Assembly: GCA_014360015.1 (NCBI GenBank)
Contig: JACIYJ010000008.1
Span: 1-64,000 of the forward strand
Length of the DNA stretch: 64,000 bases
Direction: 5' to 3'
Source: Candidatus Aminicenantota bacterium
GTDB taxonomy: Bacteria > Acidobacteriota > Aminicenantia > Aminicenantales > Saccharicenantaceae
This document shows, one piece after another, positions 9,582-18,382 of this stretch (the first letter of the stretch is position 1; every line of letters starts with the position of its first letter). Below the pieces are notes generated by a model. It searched no databases. It was given only the letters and a program-made list of their open reading frames with translations, and was not told the origin of the DNA. The position numbers were made by a program, and so were the translations under genes.

Positions 9582-9779
9582 CTATCCGAAATTTGTGCAG
9601 TTTTTCTTGGCCTTTTGGAGCTGCCAGAGCTTGTCCTTGAGCTTATCTATCCCATCTCTGACCTCATCGCCTTTTGCCTCCTGGCTGAGCTCATCTGAAA
9701 ATTTATCCCCCAGACCAGCCAGAAGACAATAAATTTTCGTGTAGATTTTCTCTGAAGGCAACGAATCATTTTCACGTAG
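9582..9779 (-). pseudogene. Possible C-terminal remnant of an unidentified gene
   Basis: The minus strand holds an open stretch of about 65 codons with a protein-like helical, charged composition (LAGLGDKFSDELSQEAK, DGIDKLKDKLWQLQKAKK) ending at TAG 9582. No ATG with a ribosome site was found and the upstream side closes at a stop. I do not recognise the family. It may be a decayed gene end left by rearrangement. The bases from 9364 to 9581 show nothing else. Confidence 0.25.
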
Positions 9780-9804
9780 ATTTTAATTGAGGCAATTCGC
9801 AAGT

Positions 9805-9833
9805 TTGACAAAGCCGTTTTTTATAAATACAAT
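9805..9833 (+). promoter_or_regulatory. Strong sigma70-like promoter
   Basis: TTGACA (9805-9810), 17 bases, TACAAT (9828-9833), followed 8 bases later by TTGGAGGAG, the ribosome site of the small gene at 9854. It should drive that gene and the propeller gene at 10023. Confidence 0.65.
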
Positions 9834-9853
9834 AATTAATTTGGAGGAGCAAA

Positions 9854-10003
9854 GTGGGGGCGTCGGTAATCACCTGGGATGATATTTTTGGGTATGATGA
9901 AATAAAGCAGCAGGCTAAATTGCTGGCGGACCCAATAAAATATTGGCAGGCTTTCGAGCCGGATGTAAATTTTGATTATAAAAATTCTGATAAAAAGTTC
10001 TAA
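9854..10003 (+). CDS. 49-residue protein resembling the entry segment of an AAA+ domain
   Basis: A GTG-started frame with a strong GGAGGAG ribosome site five bases upstream and a good promoter before it, ending 19 bases before the propeller gene. The N-terminal half (VITWDDIFGYDEIKQQ, then DPIKYWQAFE) resembles the sequence just before the Walker A loop in AAA+ proteases such as FtsH (VTF.DVAG.DEAK.E). The P-loop itself is absent, so it cannot be an ATPase. It may be a truncated AAA+ gene whose promoter now serves the propeller gene, or an unrelated small protein. No signal peptide. Confidence 0.45.
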   Translation: MGASVITWDDIFGYDEIKQQAKLLADPIKYWQAFEPDVNFDYKNSDKKF

Positions 10004-10022
10004 ATTTATTGGAGGCCATATT

Positions 10023-11144
10023 ATGAAGAAAAATATTTATGGATTATGTATATGGGTGGCTGTTTTCCTGACCTTCTATGTTGCTGTTATCGGCAATAGA
10101 TCTGAGGCCAAAGAGAGTGGTCGAGTAAGTAGTATCGTTTCAAGAGAAGACATAATTAAAATTCTTCCTCAGAAAGAGCCCAAGAGAAAAATCTCATCAG
10201 TAGAGCCGGTATTGGTATCTGAATTTGATTTGGAAAGGATAGATAATCCACCCTACCACCCTGCTATGCTAAAAGTTGATGATGATGCCAATTTTTATGC
10301 TTTTGATTTCAAGCAGGGGTTTATTCACAAATTTTATTTCTCATCAGATTGGAAGAAGCTAAACCATACGGCCTTTGGCAAAGGTATAGGTCAGGGGCCA
10401 GGAGAGATTACGAGGCTACTGGATTTTAAGATATTCAAAAATGAGCTTTATCTGTTAGATGAGGGGAAGGGGGCTATTGAAATTTATTCCACTGATGGAA
10501 ATTATATCAGGTCCGTCAGGCCTGACAATGGTTATGTCCCAAGAAAGTTTACCGTCAATAATAGTTATTTGGTTATTGAAACTTTGAAGCCAGCAGAACA
10601 TTTGTTTTATGCTTATGATTTATCGGGAAAGTTTAAGTTCGCTTTTGGTGAATTCATAGAAAAGAAGAGCATGGAAAATCCAGTTTACCAGGATAACCAG
10701 CTATCCGAAAACTTTTCTGAGAATCGTTTTCTGTATTTACCGAGATTCTTCGGATTTATGGCCTTGTATGAGAATAACAAGTTAATTATGGTTAAAGAGA
10801 CCATTGATGGATTGGCTGCTGCCAGAAATAATTTGCCTCAGGAAAAATCAGTGGCTAAGGGTATTTCAGCTCAGATAGTGCAAAGAAGCGTGGAAACGGT
10901 TTACCAATATTCTATTTATGATAGGATTCTATTGGTCCGGGCTTATGATTATAAAAAGGAATTTAGCAACTGGGATATTTATAATTTAGAGAATTTGGAT
11001 TACTTAATTACCTTAAAATTTAGACCACGATGTAATTCATTTGCGCTTTATAAAGATAAAATTGCGGTCTTGTCAGAAACCGACACCGGTTTTAAGCTTC
11101 AAATTTATGATATAGGGAATATTCTTAATGAAGTGAAATTCTAA
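10023..11144 (+). CDS. Secreted 6-bladed beta-propeller protein (PF17170/NHL-like)
   Basis: A 373-residue protein with a Sec signal peptide (GLCIWVAVFLTFYVAVIG, cleavage near SEA/KE). The propeller signature GIGQGPGEI is followed by repeating blade motifs of the form LYLLDEGKGAIEIYSTDGNY. This family is abundant in Aminicenantes and Bacteroidetes; its biochemical role is unknown, and periplasmic or surface binding is an inference. ATG at 10023 is chosen because TTGGAGG lies just before it; an upstream frame extension to 9972 overlaps the small gene's end and lacks a ribosome site. It is the only propeller in the island on the plus strand, and it has no peptide gene beside it. Confidence 0.8.
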   Translation: MKKNIYGLCIWVAVFLTFYVAVIGNRSEAKESGRVSSIVSREDIIKILPQKEPKRKISSVEPVLVSEFDLERIDNPPYHPAMLKVDDDANFYAFDFKQGFIHKFYFSSDWKKLNHTAFGKGIGQGPGEITRLLDFKIFKNELYLLDEGKGAIEIYSTDGNYIRSVRPDNGYVPRKFTVNNSYLVIETLKPAEHLFYAYDLSGKFKFAFGEFIEKKSMENPVYQDNQLSENFSENRFLYLPRFFGFMALYENNKLIMVKETIDGLAAARNNLPQEKSVAKGISAQIVQRSVETVYQYSIYDRILLVRAYDYKKEFSNWDIYNLENLDYLITLKFRPRCNSFALYKDKIAVLSETDTGFKLQIYDIGNILNEVKF

Positions 11145-11170
11145 CAAAAAAATGGACAGGGTAATAATTA

Positions 11171-12309
11171 TTATTTCACATTCCCCAAAATATTTTTGGA
11201 TATTGCGTATACGCAGAGATGATCCGGTTCATTAAAAAAGCTGAATCTACCGAGGCTTTTGGTGATTTGCAAGTCGTAGTTTTCAATTCGCGGGATATAA
11301 AGTTTTCCGTCTATTATTTTTGCTACATTATCCTTTACAAAATTGAAATAACAGGCTTGGCCTCTTTTCTTAAAATTTCTGTCATATATGTCAATTACAT
11401 ACCTGCGTTGTTCATCCATCTCTGATGTCCACACGTATATCAAACCGCCGTCAAGGTTAATACCGAAGATAGCTGGGAAATATTTAGAAGGGCCGCTTAA
11501 TTCGCCCAGAATTTCTCGATAGTTAGGGAATTTAACTATTCGTAGCCCTTCTCCAAAAATATTAAAATCGTCCTCTTCTATAGGCTCCTTTTTTCTTCTC
11601 TTTCCACTAAGGGTCTTGATTAATTTGCCTTCCCTATTAAAAATGTGAATTGTATAATCAAAGCTGTCAGTTATAAAAAGATTTGATTCTTTATCAACAG
11701 CTATATCAGGAACGAAATCTATAAGCGATAGGCGCTTTCTTCGCACTTCTTCATAAAGTCTTTTTGATCGTTCCGGCTAAAATCTAACTTCCAGACCGAA
11801 ATAAAGCCTTCGCTACTTTATCCTAAGAGATACAATTCATCATATCCATTGAAAATCATCTTCTTTATAAAGATAGACTGAATTTCATAAGGTAAGCTGA
11901 GATTTCTAAGATATTCTCCATCTTTTGAAAAGACTTTAAGCGTTTTTCTATTACCATCATTTATCCAAAGATTTCCAGAAGAATCGACGGCGGCGTTAGA
12001 TAAAGCCAAAACATCAGTTGGGCCAGATCCTCTTTTCCCAAAAGTAAATAGGTGTTTTCCGTCTAAATTATAGGCGTCTATCGCCTCAGGATTTAGATAA
12101 TCCCAGATATAAACTCTATTCATGTTAGAATCTACAAGGTAATTCCATATAAATTGATAAAAAGGCCCCACTTGAGAGTTACCGAAAATATGAATAGGTT
12201 GTCTATTTTCGATTAATTCGGGAATATGGCTTTTCTTTTCGAAACAATTCACCAGGAAAAAGGATAGGAATAAAATCAAGAAAAGAGCGAATGATATCCT
12301 TTTTTGCAT
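11171..12309 (-). pseudogene. Broken 6-bladed beta-propeller lipoprotein-like gene
   Basis: The 5' part (11818-12309) encodes a signal sequence with a possible lipobox (FFLVNC) and first blades (GKRGSGPTDVLALSNAAVD, VFSKDGEYLRNLSLP), then stops at TAA. The same frame continues with protein-like sequence (SSEGFISVWKLDFSRNDQKD), after which the homology moves to another frame and continues as 11171-11746 (DIAVDKESNLFITDSFDYT). Thus one nonsense codon and one frameshift separate two halves of a single gene. It is probably dead. It lies downstream of the propeller at 12481 on the same strand. Confidence 0.75.
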
Positions 12310-12407
12310 CTCTCACCCCTCCGCTTTTAAGCAAAATTTTTTCAAATTCGTCTTTTTCAATATTAAAATAGGCAGGCTAAGATTGTCAATTTATCTAATT
12401 CGCTTGA

Positions 12408-12654
12408 GGGCCATGTCAAGATTTGCTCGCGATTTGGCCATGGTAACTTCTCCATTTTAATTTTGCCTGGCTAACAGCCTCTATTTTACGGAATCAACGA
12501 TAAAGTATTTTGAGAGAAATAAATTTTCCTTTTCATCCTTCTCCAGGACATAAACATAGTTCCCATTTACTGCCAGCACCGACCCCTTGAGGCCAGAATA
12601 AAAGCTATCTATAAATCGACCGCTTTCATCAAAAATGTCAAACAGATCTCCCTT
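12408..12654. repeat. Source copy of a 247-bp duplicated segment
   Basis: These bases, covering the last 58 codons of the propeller gene at 12481 and 73 bases beyond its stop, recur without gaps at 28488-28734 with only about ten differences. The outer end (GGGCCATGTCAAG, TTGCTCGCGATTTGG) resembles the terminus of the IS256-type remnant at 25571. Confidence 0.9.
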
Positions 12655-13602
12655 CTTTCTATCAGTGGTCGAAGTTTGAATCCAGATGAATCGTTTATCC
12701 AAAAACATATTGCGGATATCAATCTCATACTCTATCTTTGGAAATTTGTATTGCTTGCGGAAATATATATCTACAGGTTTTTCCACATATTTAACCGAAG
12801 GATAATCTCGGGTAAAGCTGAACAGCAATTTCCCCGTTTTGAGGTCCAGCACATCCACCAAATAATTTCGGCGGCAATTAACATAAAGCCAGCGCCCATC
12901 ATAGCTGAGCAGAGCATTCCAGGGATCCCAGCTGGCTCCTGCCTGTGGAGCCAAAAACGTTTTCATCTTAAACAAATAGACCTCTTTTTCTTCCTGTCCA
13001 TCAGGAGATACCAGTTTAATCAAACAGGATACATCGTGCAGGCCTTCCGTTCTTTTTTCAAGAGGTGGGTAAACCATCTCCACAAAAACAAACCAGCCAC
13101 TGCTTAAGCCGTAGAAATCGTTGTATGGTCCTTTCTGCAACTTCAGACCACCAATAAAATTGCCGTCAAGGTCCATTTGAATGATTTTATTGGCTGTGGG
13201 GTCATAGATTAACAATCTGTTTCCATACACACGATGAAAAAAGAAACCAGCTATTTCCTCTGGGCCCTGGCCCTTTTTATAGAAATTTCCCTCAAAACGG
13301 CCATCTGCAGAAAATTTAAGAAGCTGCTCAACATCGGCAACAAATATAGAACCATCGGAAGACACCTGTAGGTCGTGGGGATTCTTAAAGTAAAATAAGC
13401 CTGCCTCGTCACCTACCTGCCAGACTTTCTGCATCTCCAAAACCCTGCCGGCGTTTCCGCTGATGGGCTTCCTTGGGTTTCTGACCACTTCCTGCCCTGC
13501 AAAGAGAAAAACAGATAAACCCCAGACCAATGCTATCATTATTGCTGATATGATCTTGAGATAAAGTTTTTTTCGTTCCACTCGTAGGAAGAATTGATCC
13601 AT
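12481..13602 (-). CDS. Secreted 6-bladed beta-propeller protein
   Basis: 373 residues. A positively charged N-terminus (VERKKLYLK) precedes one hydrophobic segment (IISAIMIALVWGLSVFLFAG) that can act as signal peptide or anchor. The signature here is YKKGQGPEEI; blades include DLQVSSDGSIFVADVEQL and LLIYDPTANKIIQMDLDGNF. AAGGAGAGAG lies before the ATG. It is separated from the serpin gene by about 180 AT-rich bases on the same strand; a TATAAT-like box lies there without a well-spaced -35. Its 3' end is duplicated at 28488. Ligand and function unknown. Confidence 0.78.
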   Translation of the reverse strand: MDQFFLRVERKKLYLKIISAIMIALVWGLSVFLFAGQEVVRNPRKPISGNAGRVLEMQKVWQVGDEAGLFYFKNPHDLQVSSDGSIFVADVEQLLKFSADGRFEGNFYKKGQGPEEIAGFFFHRVYGNRLLIYDPTANKIIQMDLDGNFIGGLKLQKGPYNDFYGLSSGWFVFVEMVYPPLEKRTEGLHDVSCLIKLVSPDGQEEKEVYLFKMKTFLAPQAGASWDPWNALLSYDGRWLYVNCRRNYLVDVLDLKTGKLLFSFTRDYPSVKYVEKPVDIYFRKQYKFPKIEYEIDIRNMFLDKRFIWIQTSTTDRKKGDLFDIFDESGRFIDSFYSGLKGSVLAVNGNYVYVLEKDEKENLFLSKYFIVDSVK

Positions 13603-13783
13603 TTATTTTCTCTCTCCTTAAAGTTAATATGACCGATTACAAAAGACTTTTGCCATCCATGGGCTCGCCATTTATTATAAGATAAATACTATCTTTTTTT
13701 GTTCAATCATCTCTCTTTATATAATTTTTCGACCTTTAATTATTGTTTTTTAATAAAATATTACTTGGAAGAAATTGAAAACA

Positions 13784-15061
13784 TTATTTGGTTGGGTCGA
13801 CCACCTGCCCAAGGAATAGAATGACTCCAGTTATTTTTTCTTGAATGATAAAAATAAAAGGGCGGTCAGCCCGAAATATTTTTGGCTCGGATGTGGCAAC
13901 ATTACCCACCACTCCGCCTAAAACATAAGATGTCGTAGCCGCAGCTGCTTCCGTTCCCTTCTCATCAACCCCAATCAGCGCTTTTTGGATGATATCGTTG
14001 ATAAAAAGTGGTTCTTCCGTTCTGGCCAGAGCGGAAAAGTCAGCACCCATAGAGAAAACATTAGACATACCCATCCTGGTTAGGGGATCGCGAAATTTAT
14101 ATGTTTTATTAAACTTAAACCGGGGGAGATAAACCATTACATATTCCTCACGAAGCCTGTCTTTTATTTGCTTCCACTTTTCAAAATCCAGGCGATTTTC
14201 AATTGAAGGCAAACTCTGGCGGGGAAGTAAAATAACCAAGGAAAGAGGATTCCACTTGTAGGAGATCTCCAGTGCCTGAAACTCATCATTTTCATCGTAT
14301 CTTAACAAAGCCTCAGACATTCTCATCATTGGAACCCTTATTGCCTTATCAGTCTCTACCCAGAAATCCTGTTCCTCAGTCGAGTTTTCATCAAAATGAT
14401 GAACCCACTCTCCCTTAAAATATATGGCCCCTGTTAATATGAGCCGGGTTAAAGACCCTATTGAATCGCGCTCAAGGAGTTCACTGATTCTTCCATAAGT
14501 ATTTTCTCTAACCCATTTGTTTATCAGGCTGACTGAATCTCCGGGCTCACGGAGGAAGTCACAATAAAAGGCATGCCATTGGTAGTTGCTTCCTACTTTC
14601 TTCAAATAATCTGACCGGAAATTGTATCCTCTTTGTAACCAAATGGCATTTGCGATCCTGAGACCGTCCTGCATTTTCATTCTGTCGATCAGCACCCTAA
14701 ATCCGGTGCCCAAAACCTGGAAACTTGCTGGAAAATGGAAAACCTTTCTTATTTCCTCAGCTGTTTTTCCCCCGGCCCCCTCGTAAGCCATAACCATAAC
14801 CCCGGACAGATTATAGGGAGAAAAAATTATATTTTCATGGGCATTTGAGGCAAGAAGTCTATAAAAATCCAGGCCAAATGATGTTATCGAATCAGCAACG
14901 ATTTGAACATCTGACTTCATTTTTAAGACTTGATCAGGGTTTAACTCGTTAGCCTTTAATTCTTTTCTCAGGGTGGCCAGATTTTCATTAGCTATAAAAA
15001 ACCCTGATAATATTAGCCAAGCAGCAATCAGAAGGCATTTGCCAACCAAACGTAATGACAT
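13784..15061 (-). CDS. Serpin (serine protease inhibitor), exported
   Basis: About 425 residues with an N-terminal signal/anchor (LVGKCLLIAAWLILSGFF) and a full serpin fold: FSPYNLSGVMVMAYEGAGG, NAIWLQRGYNF, TGAIYFKGEWVHHF, LVILLPRQSLPSIE. The reactive-loop hinge is GTEAAAATTSYVLGG and the C-terminal signature is FRADRPFIFIIQE. The small-residue hinge (P15-P9 GTEAAAA) is that of inhibitory serpins, which trap a target protease covalently; counting puts P1 near the GG/V junction. ATG at 15061 is chosen because AAGGAGAGAG lies a few bases upstream, inside the longer frame starting at 15079. It follows the peptide gene at 15137 by 75 bases and probably belongs to the same operon. Target could be a self or host/competitor subtilisin or elastase. 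Confidence 0.92.
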   Translation of the reverse strand: MSLRLVGKCLLIAAWLILSGFFIANENLATLRKELKANELNPDQVLKMKSDVQIVADSITSFGLDFYRLLASNAHENIIFSPYNLSGVMVMAYEGAGGKTAEEIRKVFHFPASFQVLGTGFRVLIDRMKMQDGLRIANAIWLQRGYNFRSDYLKKVGSNYQWHAFYCDFLREPGDSVSLINKWVRENTYGRISELLERDSIGSLTRLILTGAIYFKGEWVHHFDENSTEEQDFWVETDKAIRVPMMRMSEALLRYDENDEFQALEISYKWNPLSLVILLPRQSLPSIENRLDFEKWKQIKDRLREEYVMVYLPRFKFNKTYKFRDPLTRMGMSNVFSMGADFSALARTEEPLFINDIIQKALIGVDEKGTEAAAATTSYVLGGVVGNVATSEPKIFRADRPFIFIIQEKITGVILFLGQVVDPTK

Positions 15062-15136
15062 TGACACTCTCTCCTTCAAATTCGATTTAAATTGTATCTA
15101 TACCAAATAAATGAAGCTGAACTTTTCCTTCCTCCG

Positions 15137-15277
15137 TTAAGCATTGACTTCGATATACGAACCTATTACGCATGTCCCTTTACCAGGGCAGCATGTCCCA
15201 GTGTCTTCCCGTGCTTGCAAAAGTGTTGTCAATATGCCAGCCAAGATCGTCATAGTTAGAAACAAAATCAAGACCAT
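15137..15277 (-). CDS. 46-residue putative secreted Cys peptide
   Basis: A short frame between the propeller (15328) and the serpin, with AAAGGAGGT 13 bases before its ATG. It is almost all signal peptide (VLILFLTMTILAGILTTLLQA) with a likely cleavage after LQA, leaving a 24-residue tail with three cysteines (TGTCCPGKGTCVIG) ending EVNA. Position, ribosome site, hydrophobic start and Cys-bearing tail match the other peptide genes of this island. No homologue is recognised; whether it is a signal, structural or antimicrobial peptide is unknown. Confidence 0.6.
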   Translation of the reverse strand: MVLILFLTMTILAGILTTLLQAREDTGTCCPGKGTCVIGSYIEVNA

Positions 15278-15327
15278 AATTATCTATTTACCTCCTTTCT
15301 CAGTAATACCTCTAAAATCTCCCCATG

Positions 15328-16500
15328 TTAATTTATGCATGCATATTTATATTTTAGTATCTCCCCTTTTTCTGATAAACCAAAAAAAGAAGACCCGTCA
15401 TCAGAAAAGGTCATGGTAAAAATCCTCTTGTCCAATTCAATCTGCTCTATTATTTTCTCTTTATTCACATCAAATACATAAATTATGTTTCCAAAATAGC
15501 CGTCAATATCTTTTTTGTTGAATTGATATTCTCCAGAATACAGTAAGAATAATTTATCAAGTACCTTATTGTAATCTATATCAATATATCCAAATCTAGT
15601 TTTATCATTGTAAGCCATTGTATAGTATTCACCGGCCTTAACTATTTCGTATTCGGGGAAAAATACTTCAGGACCGATATATGTGGACCTAAGGTTTCCG
15701 TCTTTATCATATCTCTCGACAATAGAACCCAAGCTTGTAGCAATAAAAATATCATTAGTGCGATTGTCAATAGCCATTGCCCCTGAAAAGCCAAGTGAGT
15801 GTTGCGTGGCAAACCTTTCATTATTTTTCTTTAACCTGACGGGATTTTTGCCAATACCCCTGATATAATTTCCATCCATATCGTAGCTGGCTATTCTGTT
15901 TTTGAGAAATGCTCCGCTTGCAAATATTCTATTATCAAAAGCAATAATTAAGCTGATAGGAATTCCGCTTTTCTCATGTAGAACAATGATCTTTTCGGGA
16001 TAAAAGTTATCTCTAAGGATGGACTTTATGTTAAATTTTTTCAACTTTCTTGTTGAAACATCATATATCCAGAAACTATGTTTTTCTTGCGGGTCTTTAA
16101 TAATCTGACCTATGCCTATAAATTCATCGGGACCTTGACCTCGACTCCCGAAAACTTTTATTAATTTATTTTTTTTAAGGTCAATTATCTTTATTAACTT
16201 ATCACTCCGTTGATCGACTACTAATAAATAATCATCTATTATTTTTATATTTGTTCCGAAATTGATCTCGAATTTACTGATTACATCTGAACGCAGATTT
16301 ACCATCTTATCAGGAACTTTAAGATTTTTATAATTTGTATAGGTGTATCTTATAGATTTGCCTGAACATTTTATAAAGAAAAATGAAAATAAAAATAATG
16401 AAGTAAAAAATATTAACCTGCTTAAGCCCACTCCTTCATCTTCATGACTATTCATGATTAATTTCCAATTGGCCCATATTATAGGCCGCTTTTTAAGCAT
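15328..16500 (-). CDS. 6-bladed beta-propeller protein, lipoprotein-like
   Basis: 390 residues. A hydrophobic segment (LIFFTSLFLFSFFFIKCSG) starts at about residue 29 and ends in Cys, so it is a possible lipoprotein although the lipobox is poor. Starting at an internal codon would give a more standard signal peptide. The signature is GSRGQGPDEF, preceded by KLIKIIDLKKNKLIKVFG. It is the first gene after the regulator at 16592, and the promoter at 16522-16550 lies only 22 bases before its ATG. The peptide and serpin genes follow. Function unknown. Confidence 0.78.
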   Translation of the reverse strand: MLKKRPIIWANWKLIMNSHEDEGVGLSRLIFFTSLFLFSFFFIKCSGKSIRYTYTNYKNLKVPDKMVNLRSDVISKFEINFGTNIKIIDDYLLVVDQRSDKLIKIIDLKKNKLIKVFGSRGQGPDEFIGIGQIIKDPQEKHSFWIYDVSTRKLKKFNIKSILRDNFYPEKIIVLHEKSGIPISLIIAFDNRIFASGAFLKNRIASYDMDGNYIRGIGKNPVRLKKNNERFATQHSLGFSGAMAIDNRTNDIFIATSLGSIVERYDKDGNLRSTYIGPEVFFPEYEIVKAGEYYTMAYNDKTRFGYIDIDYNKVLDKLFLLYSGEYQFNKKDIDGYFGNIIYVFDVNKEKIIEQIELDKRIFTMTFSDDGSSFFGLSEKGEILKYKYACIN

Positions 16501-16521
16501 ATATAATCTTCTTTGTATGAA

Positions 16522-16590
16522 TTATTAAATCTGAAAAAATATTAAATCAAGCAAAATCATATGTCTTTTTTTTAAAAAATATTAGAAATG
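16522..16590 (-). promoter_or_regulatory. Module 1 promoter with conserved upstream element
   Basis: Minus strand: -35 TTGATT (16550-16545), 17 bases, -10 TAATAA (16527-16522). Immediately upstream is GACATATGATTTTGC and an A/T tract shared with the promoters at 20922 and 24605. Identical geometry at three loci, each directly after an AraC-family gene, points to a regulator-bound promoter; the operator is inferred. Confidence 0.65.
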
Positions 16591-16591
16591 T

Positions 16592-17314
16592 TTAAGTCAA
16601 AGCGCTAGTATAGGGGAGCTGTCTGAGGGAAGAAGGGGGCGTACCAAACGTCTTGTGAAATAAGTGGGAAAAATAGAGCGGCTCATAGCCAGCTTCCAGG
16701 GCTATAGCCTTTATGGACTTTTCCGTGGCGATAATTTGCCAGAATCCATGGCAACATTTCATCTTTCTTAAATAGCTCTGCAATGAAACTCCAGAAAGTC
16801 TTTTAAAGTTGCTGGAAAGCCAGGAAGAGGAACAGTCAGAAGACTGAGCCAGTGATGAAAGACTGAGTGACTTTTCTGGAGATTCGGCTATCTTTTTCTG
16901 AATCTGGATTATTTTATAAAGCGGGTTGGAGGGCGGGATAGGAAAGCTGGATGAGCCAGCATAGTATCTTGAGCTCTTTATGGTGGTGAAGATTCTTTTC
17001 TGGAAAAAATAGGGGTTATAATCATTAAAGACCATTAGATAGAATCCAGGGAACTGCTTAGGATTATCTTTTAATAGAATTGGTCTGATCATTGCAGAGG
17101 GAATGGTCCGGTTCTGGTATAGAAAGGCAAATTTCTTCAAGCATCTATCGAGCCGGCATTGGTAATCACAGTCAGTTAATATAAATTGGAAATTGCCAGC
17201 AGACATGGGTATTTCATCATTTTGAATGTGGCTTACCTGAACTCTTTTCCCAAAAATATTTCTGATCAGTTCATAGATTTCCTTTTTTGTGGAATAAAAC
17301 AGAATTTTCTCCAT
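16592..17314 (-). CDS. AraC-family transcriptional regulator, copy 1
   Basis: 240 residues. The N-terminal half (residues 1-120; KILFYSTKKEIYELIRNIFG, FILTDCDYQCRLDRCLKKF) is receiver-like in look but without clear phosphorylation chemistry. The C-terminal AraC double helix-turn-helix spans about 140-235 (SLSLSSLAQSSDCSSSWLSS, SIKAIALEAGYEPLYFS). ATG at 17314 is chosen over an upstream frame extension because a GGGGG run lies just before it and because copy 2 starts at the same place. It probably activates the adjoining propeller/peptide/serpin genes. The N-terminal half is almost identical in DNA to copy 2 (24688), while the C-terminus matches the fragment at 20993. Confidence 0.82.
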   Translation of the reverse strand: MEKILFYSTKKEIYELIRNIFGKRVQVSHIQNDEIPMSAGNFQFILTDCDYQCRLDRCLKKFAFLYQNRTIPSAMIRPILLKDNPKQFPGFYLMVFNDYNPYFFQKRIFTTIKSSRYYAGSSSFPIPPSNPLYKIIQIQKKIAESPEKSLSLSSLAQSSDCSSSWLSSNFKRLSGVSLQSYLRKMKCCHGFWQIIATEKSIKAIALEAGYEPLYFSHLFHKTFGTPPSSLRQLPYTSALT

Positions 17315-17410
17315 TCTGGAGCCCCCGAGATTTAGCAATAAGATTTTTAGAGAAAAAAAAGTTAAAAGCAAATTTTGATTGAAAGTGCCGCGGTGGCATT
17401 TTGCCCCCCG

Positions 17411-17445
17411 TAACTTATTCTATTGCTACTAATAAAGATAAGTTA
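17411..17445. promoter_or_regulatory. Inverted repeat upstream of AraC copy 1
   Basis: TAACTTAT and ATAAGTTA, perfect 8-base arms 19 bases apart, about 100 bases before the regulator start; the same arms with a 20-base spacer precede copy 2. Likely an autoregulatory operator. The remainder of 17315-17678 shows no gene. Confidence 0.45.
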
Positions 17446-17678
17446 AAATATGCGAAAAGTCAAAAATTTAAAAACCTTAGATTTCCCCTTTTTTAGGCAT
17501 TTAGAGAATAGCCTTTTTGCTGGTGTAACAGAATAGGCTTTAGCCAAAAATTGATTAATCCATCTATTTTTGCTGATTTGCTCTGGAACTTAACGTAGAG
17601 ATGGTATTCCGGGAATGTATCATCTGCCGATTTATGGCTTTTGTTAAATTTTTTATATAAGAAGTCTTTAAAAAAAGA

Positions 17679-18328
17679 GGCTCTTCCGACATTTTAATGG
17701 GTAATGGGATGGGATAAAATAGGTCCGGAAAGAGCGAAGCGATGGAAGTAAAAGAGCTTTATAGGCAGATTTTGGGTATAGAGGAGCCCTTGAGCCGGGT
17801 GGAGCTTGAGGTCAGGAGGAGCGGGTAGATGTTGTGGTGGAGCATGAGGAGGAGTTGCGCTGGCCTTGTCCTTAATGTAGGGAGCTTCTTACGGTTTATG
17901 ACCATGCTCCGTAGCGGGTCTGGCGTCATCTGGACACCTGTCAGTTTAAGACATATCTTCATGCTCGGATACCACGGGTTAAATGTCCGGTACATGAGGT
18001 GAGGCAGGTTAAGATGAGCTGGTCGGAGCCCCATTCCCCGACCTTAGCGCCTAAGTACTTTGAGTCCTGGTATGCCTGGGCCATTCGCTCCCGGTCGAGC
18101 CTCATCAAGCAGGTGGCCTGGATGTTCCGTAAATACTCACGGAATATTCTTACCTACCTAAAGCATCAAATCACCAATGCGGTCAGCGAAGGACTGAACT
18201 CTGCTATCCAGACCATCAAGAAAATGGCCTGTGGCTTTCGCAACCGAGAACATTTTAAGATCGCCACCTACCCCCATTGAGGTGGCCTGGATCTTTACCC
18301 TGTTACCCACTAAAATGTCTGATGAACC
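17679..18328 (+). mobile_element. ISL3-family insertion sequence, degraded
   Basis: Terminal inverted repeats GGCTCTTCCGACATTTTAAT (left) and, reversed, GGTTCATCAGACATTTTAGT (right) bound a 650-base element. Both sides carry the A-rich direct repeat AAAAAAAGA, fitting the 8-base duplication usual for ISL3. Only about half the normal transposase length remains, so it cannot move by itself. Confidence 0.85.
17742..18280 (+). pseudogene. ISL3 transposase remnant
   Basis: Begins with MEVKELYRQILGIEEPLS, the typical ISL3 N-terminus, and stops at TAG 17826. Degraded zinc-finger-like coding follows, then the genuine C-terminus from about 18015 (ILTYLKHQITNAVSEGLN, IKKMACGFRNREHFK). Central DDE parts are deleted and frames are shifted. 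Confidence 0.8.
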
Positions 18329-18382
18329 AAAAAAAGATTAAAATTTTCATACCTTCATAGAAGTTATAGCAGGCCATTGTAG

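Noticed and set aside
15144..15419. 91-residue plus-strand frame
   Set aside because: It overlaps the peptide and propeller genes on the other strand, which have ribosome sites and signal sequence; this frame has neither.
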